The translations under genes were made by a program, and so were the position numbers. This document shows positions 19,842 to 27,816 of a stretch of DNA of 64,000 bases, piece after piece; position 1 is the first letter of the stretch, and every line of letters starts with the position of its first letter. Source of the stretch: CAZPKH01 sp964587165 (GTDB taxonomy: Bacteria > Bacteroidota > Bacteroidia > Bacteroidales > Muribaculaceae); the NCBI GenBank assembly GCA_964587165.1, contig CAZPKH010000001.1:87902-151901 (forward strand), read 5' to 3'. Below the pieces are notes generated by a model, which worked only from the letters and a program-made list of their open reading frames with translations, was not told where the DNA came from and made no database searches.

Positions 19842-21272
19842 CTATTTGTTAAGCCGACCCTCCTGGCGGAGATGATTGACCACGGAGAAAAGTATACCGT
19901 TGATAAACTGGCCGCTTTTAGGGCCGCTGTAGTAGTTGGCTATCTCGATATACTCGTTCATAGTGACGGGCACAGGCACCTGCGGATAGTACAGGAACTC
20001 GGCAATTGCCGCCATCATGATTATTATATCCATGAACGCAAGACGCTCGGCATCCCATTGCTCGGTATTTATGAACCGATCGATCAGGCTTCGGAGCTCT
20101 TTGCGATCGTTCACCACATGTTCGAAAAGTTCGGCGCCGAATTTCTCATCCTCCTCGTCTTTGAACTGCGGCATAGGCATTACAGGAATGTCGCCGGCTG
20201 TCTCAAATCGGCGGATAGTCTTCAGCACGAAATCACCGACTATCTCAAGGTCATCGTTCCAGTACACAGATTCGCTCTCAAGCGCTTCAGCCAGAGCATC
20301 CGACGGCAGGATAATCTGCCGCATCACTTCGCGCCAGAACTCGCAGTCGCGCTTCAGGTCGGTAGAGGGAGCCTGCATGTATTCGCGATATATTTCCGAC
20401 TGCTTGATAGCCTCAAGCAGCTCGCGTATCAGCAGCGGATCCGAGGCCCAACCGGCTGTGTGCTTCTCGCGGTATGTTTCGAAATATTCATTGGCTGCAA
20501 GGCGCTCTACAAACTGATTCTCAACAAGGCGTAAGTTCGGGTTCAGATCCTCCTCCGTGGGCAGGAACTTATTGCGGCCTGCTTCAATACGCTCATCTTC
20601 AAGGCGTGTGATAAGCAGCGGAAGCATCAACAGCGACTGGTACAGATCGTAAGCTTTGTCGAGCGACATCTTCAGTGCCGATAGAGCCTCGCGATAGAGC
20701 GAACGGTTGTCGGAGAAATTGCGCAAGGTCTTTGCCGCATTCTCGATGCCGTTTGTATATCCGCGACCGGTGAAGTCGTCGCCGGCCTGACGCGATAGGG
20801 CAGAGAGCTCCGCGTCAGTAGCAATAATTGTGGAAATAGCATTGCTCCAGAACTCCACATCGCCGGCCAAATCATGATTACGACGCCGTGAATATGTTTT
20901 ATACTCGGCAGAGCCTGTTATATCATTATATATACCCTCGAGAGCCGGGGCAATTTTGTCGATGCCTGAGTTGCCTTTGAGAATGGCCGAGCGAAGAGTA
21001 TCGTCGGTAGAGAGAGCTTTGGCAAGAGCGCTGTTGTGAAGTATCGAGTTGGTAGTGGAAGCGCTTACTATAGGGCGGCCAGAATCCGGACGGGTGCTGT
21101 AGCCTGACAGCTCGAGGAGCATCAACAGCGTGCGTATATATACTGTGTAGGCATAGCGACGGTCGCGGGAAGTGGTTTCGGGTGCTGCTTCGATTTTAAA
21201 ATCTGATCGGGTGAGCAGATACGAGTAGAGTATCTGGACTACCTTGCGGCGTATAAGCACACGATTTATCAT
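19842..21272 (-). CDS. nusB: Transcription antitermination factor NusB, with duplicated internal module
   Basis: 476 residues. NusB with NusE binds boxA RNA and promotes antitermination of rRNA operons. The N-terminus (MINRVLIRRKVVQILYSY) and the C-terminal NusB domain (about 370-476, DAERLAFMDIIIMMAAIAEF) are clear. Bacteroidetes NusB proteins are usually near 310 residues; the extra length is a second copy of the middle module. Residues 121-160 resemble 292-332 (both contain an EFW motif), 172-186 resemble 342-356 (KTLRNF against KTIRRF), and 36-58 resemble 203-224. The offset is a steady 166-172 residues. First gene of its operon. The base identity of the call is firm; the effect of the duplication is unknown. 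Confidence 0.88.
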   Translation of the reverse strand: MINRVLIRRKVVQILYSYLLTRSDFKIEAAPETTSRDRRYAYTVYIRTLLMLLELSGYSTRPDSGRPIVSASTTNSILHNSALAKALSTDDTLRSAILKGNSGIDKIAPALEGIYNDITGSAEYKTYSRRRNHDLAGDVEFWSNAISTIIATDAELSALSRQAGDDFTGRGYTNGIENAAKTLRNFSDNRSLYREALSALKMSLDKAYDLYQSLLMLPLLITRLEDERIEAGRNKFLPTEEDLNPNLRLVENQFVERLAANEYFETYREKHTAGWASDPLLIRELLEAIKQSEIYREYMQAPSTDLKRDCEFWREVMRQIILPSDALAEALESESVYWNDDLEIVGDFVLKTIRRFETAGDIPVMPMPQFKDEEDEKFGAELFEHVVNDRKELRSLIDRFINTEQWDAERLAFMDIIIMMAAIAEFLYYPQVPVPVTMNEYIEIANYYSGPKSGQFINGILFSVVNHLRQEGRLNK

Positions 21273-21302
21273 ACTTTAAGTCGAGTCTTTGGTTTTACGG
21301 GG

Positions 21303-21333
21303 CAAATGTACGCTTTTTTCGCGTACCACGCAA
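21303..21333 (-). promoter_or_regulatory. Promoter of the nusB operon, with internal inverted repeat
   Basis: Minus-strand TTG, 20 bases, then TACATTTG (21303-21310). Between the two boxes lies GTACGC-7 bases-GCGTAC (21308-21326), a 6-base inverted repeat that overlaps the -7 box and could be an operator. Confidence 0.6.
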
Positions 21334-21335
21334 TA

Positions 21336-21896
21336 TTAAGGCTGCATTTTAGCGTCCATAGCAGCTCTCACTACCCGGGCCACGAAGCCGCTTTTGGCAG
21401 CAGTATAGGCATCTCGGTCGTGGCGATATTTTTCACAGAGATCAAGTTTTAGCCGTTCATATTCTTTTGCCACATCCGGGTGAGCTAAAAGATAATCCCT
21501 GAACAGAATTTCGTCATTATCGCCGACCCGATGCACATGCAGATGAAACACCTTCTCGGCATACCCTGCGGCGGTATACCCTTTATTGAAACTCATACGA
21601 GCGTTAGACTCGGCCATACAAATATACCCCGCTTTACACATCCGATCTTTGATTGTGCGCCAATCGTAACGACCGCTCACCTCAATTAAAATATCAACTA
21701 TCGGCTTAGCCTTAATCCCCGGTATAGCAGTACTGCCGATATGGCTGAATTTTGCATGGTAAATGCACAATATCTGCTTAACGAGCGTGATCTCCTCCGC
21801 CGCCCACCGTCGCCATAGCGGATTATGTTCAGTAAGAATTATGGGAAAAAGTTCCCACAACTCCTCCAAGGTCATATCTTCAAGTCGCTTATCCAT
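21336..21896 (-). CDS. GrpB/UPF0157 family protein
   Basis: 186 residues from the ATG at 21896. The family has a nucleotidyltransferase-like fold; the signature FSHIGSTAIPGIKAKPIVDILIEV is present around residues 55-80, and a HLHVHRVGD segment follows. No precise substrate is known for bacterial members. An ATG five codons upstream overlaps the promoter -7 box and is rejected. Even 21896 lies only five bases after that box, so the message may be leaderless or translation may start at Met 21875. Probably monocistronic. Confidence 0.82.
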   Translation of the reverse strand: MDKRLEDMTLEELWELFPIILTEHNPLWRRWAAEEITLVKQILCIYHAKFSHIGSTAIPGIKAKPIVDILIEVSGRYDWRTIKDRMCKAGYICMAESNARMSFNKGYTAAGYAEKVFHLHVHRVGDNDEILFRDYLLAHPDVAKEYERLKLDLCEKYRHDRDAYTAAKSGFVARVVRAAMDAKMQP

Positions 21897-21900
21897 TCCA

Positions 21901-21929
21901 CAAATATACATATTTTAGAGTATGATCAA
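21901..21929 (-). promoter_or_regulatory. Promoter of the GrpB-family gene
   Basis: Minus-strand TTG, 18 bases, then TATATTTG (21901-21908). The box ends five bases before the chosen start codon. Confidence 0.55.
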
Positions 21930-22005
21930 AAGTATTGGTACACATTCTTAGAACCCGGCCCTTACCCCGAGAGTGAAATTGTTAATAAAAAAGAGATGAA
22001 AAGTT

Positions 22006-22035
22006 TTGCAGATATCGAAAAAGTGTGTAAATTTG
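22006..22035 (+). promoter_or_regulatory. Promoter of tRNA-His
   Basis: TTG at 22006-22008, 19 bases, then TAAATTTG at 22028-22035, 21 bases before the mature tRNA. Confidence 0.7.
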
Positions 22036-22056
22036 CACCGCAAAACAGCAGAAATG

Positions 22057-22133
<77 letters not shown>

Positions 22134-22142
22134 AAATCTTAT

Positions 22143-22182
22143 AAAAGAGGATGAATCACTTATTGCGAATCATCCTCTTTTT
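22143..22182 (+). terminator. Intrinsic terminator after tRNA-His
   Basis: Stem AAAAGAGGATGA pairing with TCATCCTCTTTT (12 pairs), a loop of about 15 bases and a run of T. Well placed to end a single tRNA transcript. Confidence 0.85.
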
Positions 22183-22285
22183 GCATAATATCTGCCTGAG
22201 AGATGCTGCTTCCGCAGGATATACAGGAGCGGCACACCTCGGGGAGAGATGATGTTTAATAATCTATAATAACCCAATATATCGC

Positions 22286-25200
22286 ATGAAAAAACTGACT
22301 ATCGCCGCATTATCATTGCTCGCATGCTCGGCTCAGGCGGCTGCCGTCACCCCGCTATGGATGCGCGACGCAGCGATATCGCCCGATGGCTCTCGTATAG
22401 CCTTCACATATATGGGCGACATATACACCGTCCCTGCAGCCGGTGGCAGAGCGGTTAGACTCACCTCGCAGCCCGGACGCGAGTCTGCACCTTGCTGGAG
22501 TCCTGACTCACGCTTTATCGCTTATGCCGACAACCGCACCGGCAACAATGACGTATATATTATCGAGTCGACCGGAGGTACTCCACGACGCCTGACGAGC
22601 AACTCGGCCGGCGAACGTCCGTCGGCGTTCTCGCCCGACGGCAAGAAAGTATATTATTCCGCCACAATTCAGGATCCGGCGTCGAGTGCGCTCTTCCCCT
22701 CAGCCCGAATGGGCGAGCTTTATGCCGTGGCTGTCGACGGCAAAACAGCCCCGGTGCAGGTGCTCGCGACTCCTGCCGAGCTGATCAGCTTCGTACCCGG
22801 CAGCGACGGATCGTTTGTGTATCAGGATCAGAAAGGGATGGAGAATGAGTGGCGCAAGCATCACACATCGTCGATCACGCGCGACATCTGGCTATACAAC
22901 GCTTCGACCGGTCTGCACACCAATCTGACAGCTCACGCCGGCGAAGACCGCGACCCGATGGTGAGCCCAGACGGAAGCTCCCTGATATTCCTGAGCGAGC
23001 GCGACGGAGGCTCGATGAATGTGTACACCGCTGCCATGACACCCGGAGCTGCACCGAAGGCTCTCACGTCCCATGCAGATCATCCGGTACGGTTTCTCTC
23101 ACAGGCTGATAACGGTACGATAGCTTACACCTACGACGGCGAACTTTACACACTGGCTCCCGGAGAAGCCACGCCGCGCAAAGTGGCTATTGATTTAGTA
23201 GTCGACACAGCCAACGAGCCTCTTACCATCGCTGCCGGCGGCCGAAAATCAGAAGCGTCGGTAAGTCCCGACGGCAAGGAGATTGCCGTGGTGAGCCGCG
23301 GCGACATCTTCGTGACATCCGTAGAGTATCCCACCACCAGACAGATCACCACCGACCCTGCCGAGGAGATGCACGTGAGCTGGCACCCCAAGGGCCGTTC
23401 AATAGTCTATACAAGTGAGCGCGACGGACATTGGAATATCTATCAGGCCTCGATAGCCCGCAAAGATGATCCGAACTTCTCGAACGCAACCCTTATCAAC
23501 GAGAAAGCTCTTTTCGACGGCACTGACGGCGTGGAGCGAAGCCGCCCTCAGTACTCACCTGACGGCGAGATGCTGGCTTGGATAGAGAATCGCGAGCGTC
23601 TGATGGTCAAGAATATGAACACCGGGCAAGTGCGTCAGCTCACCGACGGCTCGCAAGCCGGCGACCGCTCGGGCGAGATAGGATACGCATGGTCGCCCGA
23701 CTCGCGTTTCATCGCTATGGAGATCATAGGCCGCAAACACTCTCCCTACTACGATATTGCAGTGGTGAATGTGGAGAATGGCGAGATGACACCGATCACC
23801 GATACCGGCTATTTCGACATGTCGCCCCGCTGGAGCCCCGACGGCAATGCCGTAATATTCCGCTCCGACCGCCTGGGCATGCGCAACCACGCTTCGTGGG
23901 GATCGCTCGAAGATGCGTTCATGGTATTTATGAATCGTGACGCCTACGACCGCTACCGTCTCTCAGAAGAGGATTACGCACAGCTCAAAGAGGTAGAGAA
24001 GCAACAAAAGAAGAAAGCCGAAGAAGCTAAAAAGGCCAAAGACGACAAAAAAGGCAAAAAAGGGAAGAAGAAAAAAGATCAGAAAGCTGCCGACGAGGAG
24101 AAGCCTGACGATTATATCGAGTTTGATAAAGAGGGTATAATGGATCGCATCGTCCGCCTCACCCCGGCATCGTCAGATCTATCGGACGCAATACTGACTG
24201 ACGACGGCGAGACCCTATATTACCTCAGCGCCTTTGAGAAAGGGTACGATCTGTGGAAGAAAAACCTGCGCAAAGGCGATGTGTCGCTTGTCAAGAAGCT
24301 TGACCTGCGTTCGGCCGGTTTCGATGTAGATGCTCAGGGTAAAAATATATTCATCATAAACTCAAAATCCTTACAGAAACTCGACCCGAAAACCGACAAA
24401 CTCACATCGGTAAGCATGTCGGGCAAGCAGCGCATTGATCAGCAGGCTGAACGCGAAGCTATGTACAATGCTGTTGTGACCCACGAGCGCGAAATGTTCT
24501 ACGACACGGCTATGCACGGTGTCGACTGGGGCGCTCTCACCGAGCACTATCGCCGCTTCCTGCCCCATATCAACAACAGCTACGACTTCTCCGAGATGCT
24601 TTCAGAACTTCTGGGCGAACTCAATGTGTCGCACACCGGCAGCGGCTATCATGCAGGTGGCACGGATGCTCTTGATACGACTGCATCGCTCGGCCTGCTG
24701 TATGATCTGGCATATTCCGGCCCGGGGATGAAAGTCGACGAGATTGTGGTGGGCGGCCCGTTTGACAGAGCTTCAACCGCACTTAATGCCGGCTCGATAA
24801 TACGACGTATCGACGGAGTGGAGATCGATGCCACTACCGATCTGAGCGAACTGCTCAACGGACACACTAAAAAGAAAACTCTCGTAGCCTTTACCGACGC
24901 CTCGGGCAAATCGCACGAAGAGGTAGTACTCCCGATCAGCAGCGGCACAATGTCAGATCTACTCTACGACCGCTGGGTGCGTGCGCGTCAGGCCGATGTA
25001 GACCGTCTCTCGGGCGGACGCCTGGGGTATGTACATATTCGCCAGATGGCCGATCCGGCATTCCGCAACGTATATGCCGATGTGCTCGGTAAGTATAACG
25101 ATCGCGAGGGTATCGTGATCGACGTGAGATGGAACGGCGGCGGACGTATGCATGAGGATATCGAAGTGCTCTTCTCCGGCAAGAAATACCTCACACAGGT

Positions 25201-25579
25201 GGTGCGCGGCAAAGAGACCTGCGACATGCCCTCGCGCCGTTGGAACAAGCCGTCTATCATGCTCGTATGCGAGGCTTGCTACTCCAATGCCCACGGCACT
25301 CCCTGGGTATACTCGGAGCGCGGTATCGGCAAAACAGTAGGTATGCCCGTGCCCGGAACAATGACTTCGGTGAACTGGCGCTATCTTCAGAACCCCGACA
25401 TCTACTTCGGCATCCCGGTGGTGGGCTATCGTACTGCCGACGGCGGATACCTTGAGAATCGCCAGCTCGAACCCGACATACTTGTGGCCAACGATCCGGC
25501 GGCAATCGTGAAAGGGGAGGACACTCAGCTCCGCACAGCCGTAGAAGAGCTGCTGCGCGAAATAGATCAGACAAAGTAA
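22286..25579 (+). CDS. Secreted tricorn-like S41 protease
   Basis: 1097 residues with a signal peptide (MKKLTIAALSLLACSAQAAA). Order of parts: two beta-propeller regions built from PD40-like blades (SPDGSRIAFTYMGDIY; SPDGKEIAVVSRGDIF; repeated to about residue 545); a very Lys-rich linker (about 572-609); a C1 domain with the His of NVSHTG (about residue 783); a PDZ domain (about 800-890); and the S41 catalytic core with Ser in YSNAHG (about 999) and Glu in LENRQLEP (about 1055). It probably degrades peptides in the periplasm. The catalytic Ser is followed by Asn, where I recall Asp in many relatives. Monocistronic by spacing. Family firm, substrate unknown. Confidence 0.92.
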   Translation: MKKLTIAALSLLACSAQAAAVTPLWMRDAAISPDGSRIAFTYMGDIYTVPAAGGRAVRLTSQPGRESAPCWSPDSRFIAYADNRTGNNDVYIIESTGGTPRRLTSNSAGERPSAFSPDGKKVYYSATIQDPASSALFPSARMGELYAVAVDGKTAPVQVLATPAELISFVPGSDGSFVYQDQKGMENEWRKHHTSSITRDIWLYNASTGLHTNLTAHAGEDRDPMVSPDGSSLIFLSERDGGSMNVYTAAMTPGAAPKALTSHADHPVRFLSQADNGTIAYTYDGELYTLAPGEATPRKVAIDLVVDTANEPLTIAAGGRKSEASVSPDGKEIAVVSRGDIFVTSVEYPTTRQITTDPAEEMHVSWHPKGRSIVYTSERDGHWNIYQASIARKDDPNFSNATLINEKALFDGTDGVERSRPQYSPDGEMLAWIENRERLMVKNMNTGQVRQLTDGSQAGDRSGEIGYAWSPDSRFIAMEIIGRKHSPYYDIAVVNVENGEMTPITDTGYFDMSPRWSPDGNAVIFRSDRLGMRNHASWGSLEDAFMVFMNRDAYDRYRLSEEDYAQLKEVEKQQKKKAEEAKKAKDDKKGKKGKKKKDQKAADEEKPDDYIEFDKEGIMDRIVRLTPASSDLSDAILTDDGETLYYLSAFEKGYDLWKKNLRKGDVSLVKKLDLRSAGFDVDAQGKNIFIINSKSLQKLDPKTDKLTSVSMSGKQRIDQQAEREAMYNAVVTHEREMFYDTAMHGVDWGALTEHYRRFLPHINNSYDFSEMLSELLGELNVSHTGSGYHAGGTDALDTTASLGLLYDLAYSGPGMKVDEIVVGGPFDRASTALNAGSIIRRIDGVEIDATTDLSELLNGHTKKKTLVAFTDASGKSHEEVVLPISSGTMSDLLYDRWVRARQADVDRLSGGRLGYVHIRQMADPAFRNVYADVLGKYNDREGIVIDVRWNGGGRMHEDIEVLFSGKKYLTQVVRGKETCDMPSRRWNKPSIMLVCEACYSNAHGTPWVYSERGIGKTVGMPVPGTMTSVNWRYLQNPDIYFGIPVVGYRTADGGYLENRQLEPDILVANDPAAIVKGEDTQLRTAVEELLREIDQTK

Positions 25580-25640
25580 TAAGAATACATCCAACTCCGG
25601 GCAGGCGGCGATCTGAGGATTGTCGCCTGCCCATTGATTT

Positions 25641-25703
25641 AGAGCGTGTTTCACAAGAAAATTTAACGGCCGGGGCGTTAACTTTTCTTGTGAAACACGC
25701 TCT
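25641..25703. repeat. 63-base near-perfect palindrome
   Basis: Arms of 28 bases (25641-25668 and 25676-25703) are complementary except for one position, around a 7-base GC-rich loop. It lies between the tricorn gene and the exonuclease gene and touches the latter's promoter region. It could act as a terminator, but the length and symmetry also fit a dispersed palindromic repeat or the remnant of a small transposon end. Confidence 0.85.
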
Positions 25704-25719
25704 TATTCCGAATTTGTTG

Positions 25720-25727
25720 TATCTTTG
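25720..25727 (+). promoter_or_regulatory. Putative -7 box of the exonuclease operon
   Basis: TATCTTTG matches TAnnTTTG exactly. The -33 position falls in the right arm of the 63-base palindrome and shows no clear TTG. Confidence 0.45.
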
Positions 25728-25747
25728 CAAGAGTGAACCAAGAGCCT

Positions 25748-26251
25748 GTGGACAACTTTGTGGCAATCGACGTCGAAACAGCAAACACCACTCCCGGCAG
25801 TATATGTGCGATAGGAGCGGTGAAGGTGATCAACGGCGTGGTATCAGAGAGTTTTTATGAACTGGTGCGCCCGGAGCCGAACTGGTATCTCCGTCGTTTC
25901 ACTGACCAGGTGCATGGTCTTAGCCGCAAAGACACGGATGGGGCGCGTACTTTCCCGGAAGTGTGGCGCGACCTGCAATCACGTATCATCGGCACATTGC
26001 CGCTTGTGGCTCACAACAAGGCTTTCGACGAATCCGCAATACGCGCAGCTCACCGAATATACGGCATGGAGTATCCTGGGTATACATTCCTGTGCACTCT
26101 TCAGAAAGCACGAAAGACCATCCCGCGGCAGCTCATCGGATCGTATTCACTGCCATATCTGTGCGACTTCCTCGGAATACCGTTTGCCAACCATCACAAC
26201 GCGCTTGCCGACGCTGTCGGATGTGCCAAGATAGCTATGACATTATTATGA
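25748..26251 (+). CDS. DEDDh 3'-5' exonuclease (DnaQ-like)
   Basis: 167 residues from the GTG at 25748. Exonuclease fold with all acidic positions visible: AIDVETA (Asp and Glu), HNKAFDESAI (Asp) and HHNALADAVGCA (His and Asp), giving the DEDDh class of the DNA polymerase III epsilon and RNase T group. As a stand-alone small protein it could act in repair or proofreading. A second GTG at 25733 is possible but lies six bases from the -7 box and would make a nearly leaderless message. It heads a run of five genes and overlaps the next gene by four bases (ATGA). Confidence 0.87.
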   Translation: MDNFVAIDVETANTTPGSICAIGAVKVINGVVSESFYELVRPEPNWYLRRFTDQVHGLSRKDTDGARTFPEVWRDLQSRIIGTLPLVAHNKAFDESAIRAAHRIYGMEYPGYTFLCTLQKARKTIPRQLIGSYSLPYLCDFLGIPFANHHNALADAVGCAKIAMTLL

Positions 26252-26583
26252 TACATCGCAATATATTAATCATTGCATCACTTATCGTTACGGCCGCCTG
26301 CTCGGATAAACCCGACACATCCGCCGAGCTGCTGCGCGAGGAATCGCCACAGACCAAAGTGAAAGAGCGTGAAATATACGATCTGGGACATAAAGCCGGG
26401 GTAGAGATGCTGAACGAATGTACGGATATCGAACAGATTGAGACGAGACTGCTCGACACCCGCGCCCGCATCAATCTGATACGCGGTCGCGTGGATGATC
26501 AAGCTGCCTCCGACTATACTCACGGATTTACGGATGCCATACGCGAGAATTGCGATTCACTCGCCCGAATACTTGAACTATAA
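26248..26583 (+). CDS. Small lipoprotein of unknown function
   Basis: 111 residues. The start is the ATG at 26248, inside the stop of the exonuclease gene (ATGA overlap). The N-terminus is a lipoprotein signal (MIHRNILIIASLIVTAACSD) with the modified Cys at residue 18. The mature part is short, charged and helical with no family I recognise (KEREIYDLGHKAGVEM; TRARINLIRGRVDDQA). Translational coupling to the exonuclease and a gap of only 11 bases to bcp place it in the operon. Confidence 0.75.
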   Translation: MIHRNILIIASLIVTAACSDKPDTSAELLREESPQTKVKEREIYDLGHKAGVEMLNECTDIEQIETRLLDTRARINLIRGRVDDQAASDYTHGFTDAIRENCDSLARILEL

Positions 26584-26594
26584 TAAAATACGAT

Positions 26595-27062
26595 ATGAAA
26601 GTAGGTGATAAGATACCCGAGATCCTCGGCGTTGACCAGGATGGCAAAGAGATCAAGGCCTCAGACTACGCAGGCCGTAAACTTGTGCTTTATGCATACC
26701 CCAAAGATAATACATCCGGATGTACAGCCGAAGCGTGCTCACTTCGCGATGCGCGCCAACAACTGCTCGATGCCGGATACGAAGTGCTCGGTGTGAGCCG
26801 CGACAGTGAGGCTTCTCACAAACGGTTCATCGAAAAACAGCAGCTTAATTTTCCGCTTATAGCCGACACATCCACTGAATTACTGCAGAAAATGGGCGCA
26901 TGGGGCGAAAAGAATATGTACGGACGCACGACTATGGGTACACTACGCACCACCCTGCTTGTCGACGAAAACGGTATCGTGACTCATATCTTCACCCCTA
27001 AGCAGATCAAGACTAAGGAACATGCTGCCCAGATTCTCAATGTGATAAACGGTAAAGACTGA
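26595..27062 (+). CDS. bcp: Thiol peroxidase of the Bcp (peroxiredoxin Q) family
   Basis: 155 residues. It reduces hydroperoxides in the cytoplasm using thioredoxin. Seen: YPKDNTSGCTAEACSLRD, with the peroxidatic Cys and a resolving Cys five residues later, as in atypical two-Cys Bcp proteins, followed by GVSRDS and FPLIAD. Length is normal for the family and no signal peptide is present. It lies between the small lipoprotein and a HAD hydrolase, one base before the latter. Confidence 0.95.
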   Translation: MKVGDKIPEILGVDQDGKEIKASDYAGRKLVLYAYPKDNTSGCTAEACSLRDARQQLLDAGYEVLGVSRDSEASHKRFIEKQQLNFPLIADTSTELLQKMGAWGEKNMYGRTTMGTLRTTLLVDENGIVTHIFTPKQIKTKEHAAQILNVINGKD

Positions 27063-27063
27063 T

Positions 27064-27810
27064 ATGCTATACAAGGCGGCGATTGAGAGGGCTCTCGAAA
27101 AACACCATTTTCGAAAATTCACACCGGCAGCGGCTCTGATCGATATGGACGGCACGCTATACGACTCTATGCCCAACCACGCGCGTGCCTGGAAAACGAT
27201 GTGCTCTGAGCTTGGTATTGAAGTGACAGAGCGCGAGATTCTTATGTGGGAAGGTCGCACCGGGGCCGATACTATCAACGACCTTTTCGTTCGGCAATTC
27301 GGCCGCGATGCCACCTCAGAAGAAAAAGTGCGTCATTATCACCGTAAGACCGAACTCTTCAAGGCTTTCCCCGCGCCTGCTCCGATGCCGGGAGCTGTCG
27401 AAATGCTCGGTATACTGCAGCAGGCAGGCATACAGCGCGTCCTCGTCACTGGCTCGGGGCAAGATTCGCTTATCTCACGTCTGGATAAAGATTTCCCCGG
27501 GGCTTTCAGCCGCGACAAGCTTGTCACGGCACACAATGTGGAACACGGCAAGCCTCATCCGGAGCCCTTCCTCAAAGGTATGCAACTTGCTCGGGTGAGT
27601 CCTTCGGCCGCCATAGCTATCGACAACGCCCCACTTGGCGTAAAAGCCGGCGCGCGGTCGGGAGCTTTCACAATCGGGGTGGTGACAGGCGATCTTCCGG
27701 TTTCTGCCCTTGAAGAGGCGGGGGCCGACATCGTATTTGCTTCGATGCCGGCTTTGGCTGAAGCACTCCCGGTTCTGTTGCTCGATATGCTTACCACTCA
27801 TCTGGAATAG
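27064..27810 (+). CDS. HAD-superfamily hydrolase, beta-phosphoglucomutase-like
   Basis: 248 residues with all HAD motifs: DMDGTLYDS (nucleophile Asp), a helical cap, VTGSGQ (motif II), KPHPEPF (motif III Lys) and IDNAPLGV (motif IV, where many relatives have EDAPLG). Likely acts on a small sugar phosphate; the substrate cannot be read from sequence. It begins one base after bcp and ends six bases before aroB. A phosphatase of this type (MupP) would complete the AmgK/MurU recycling route, but nothing in this protein singles it out for that. Confidence 0.85.
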   Translation: MLYKAAIERALEKHHFRKFTPAAALIDMDGTLYDSMPNHARAWKTMCSELGIEVTEREILMWEGRTGADTINDLFVRQFGRDATSEEKVRHYHRKTELFKAFPAPAPMPGAVEMLGILQQAGIQRVLVTGSGQDSLISRLDKDFPGAFSRDKLVTAHNVEHGKPHPEPFLKGMQLARVSPSAAIAIDNAPLGVKAGARSGAFTIGVVTGDLPVSALEEAGADIVFASMPALAEALPVLLLDMLTTHLE

Positions 27811-27816
27811 AGGACA

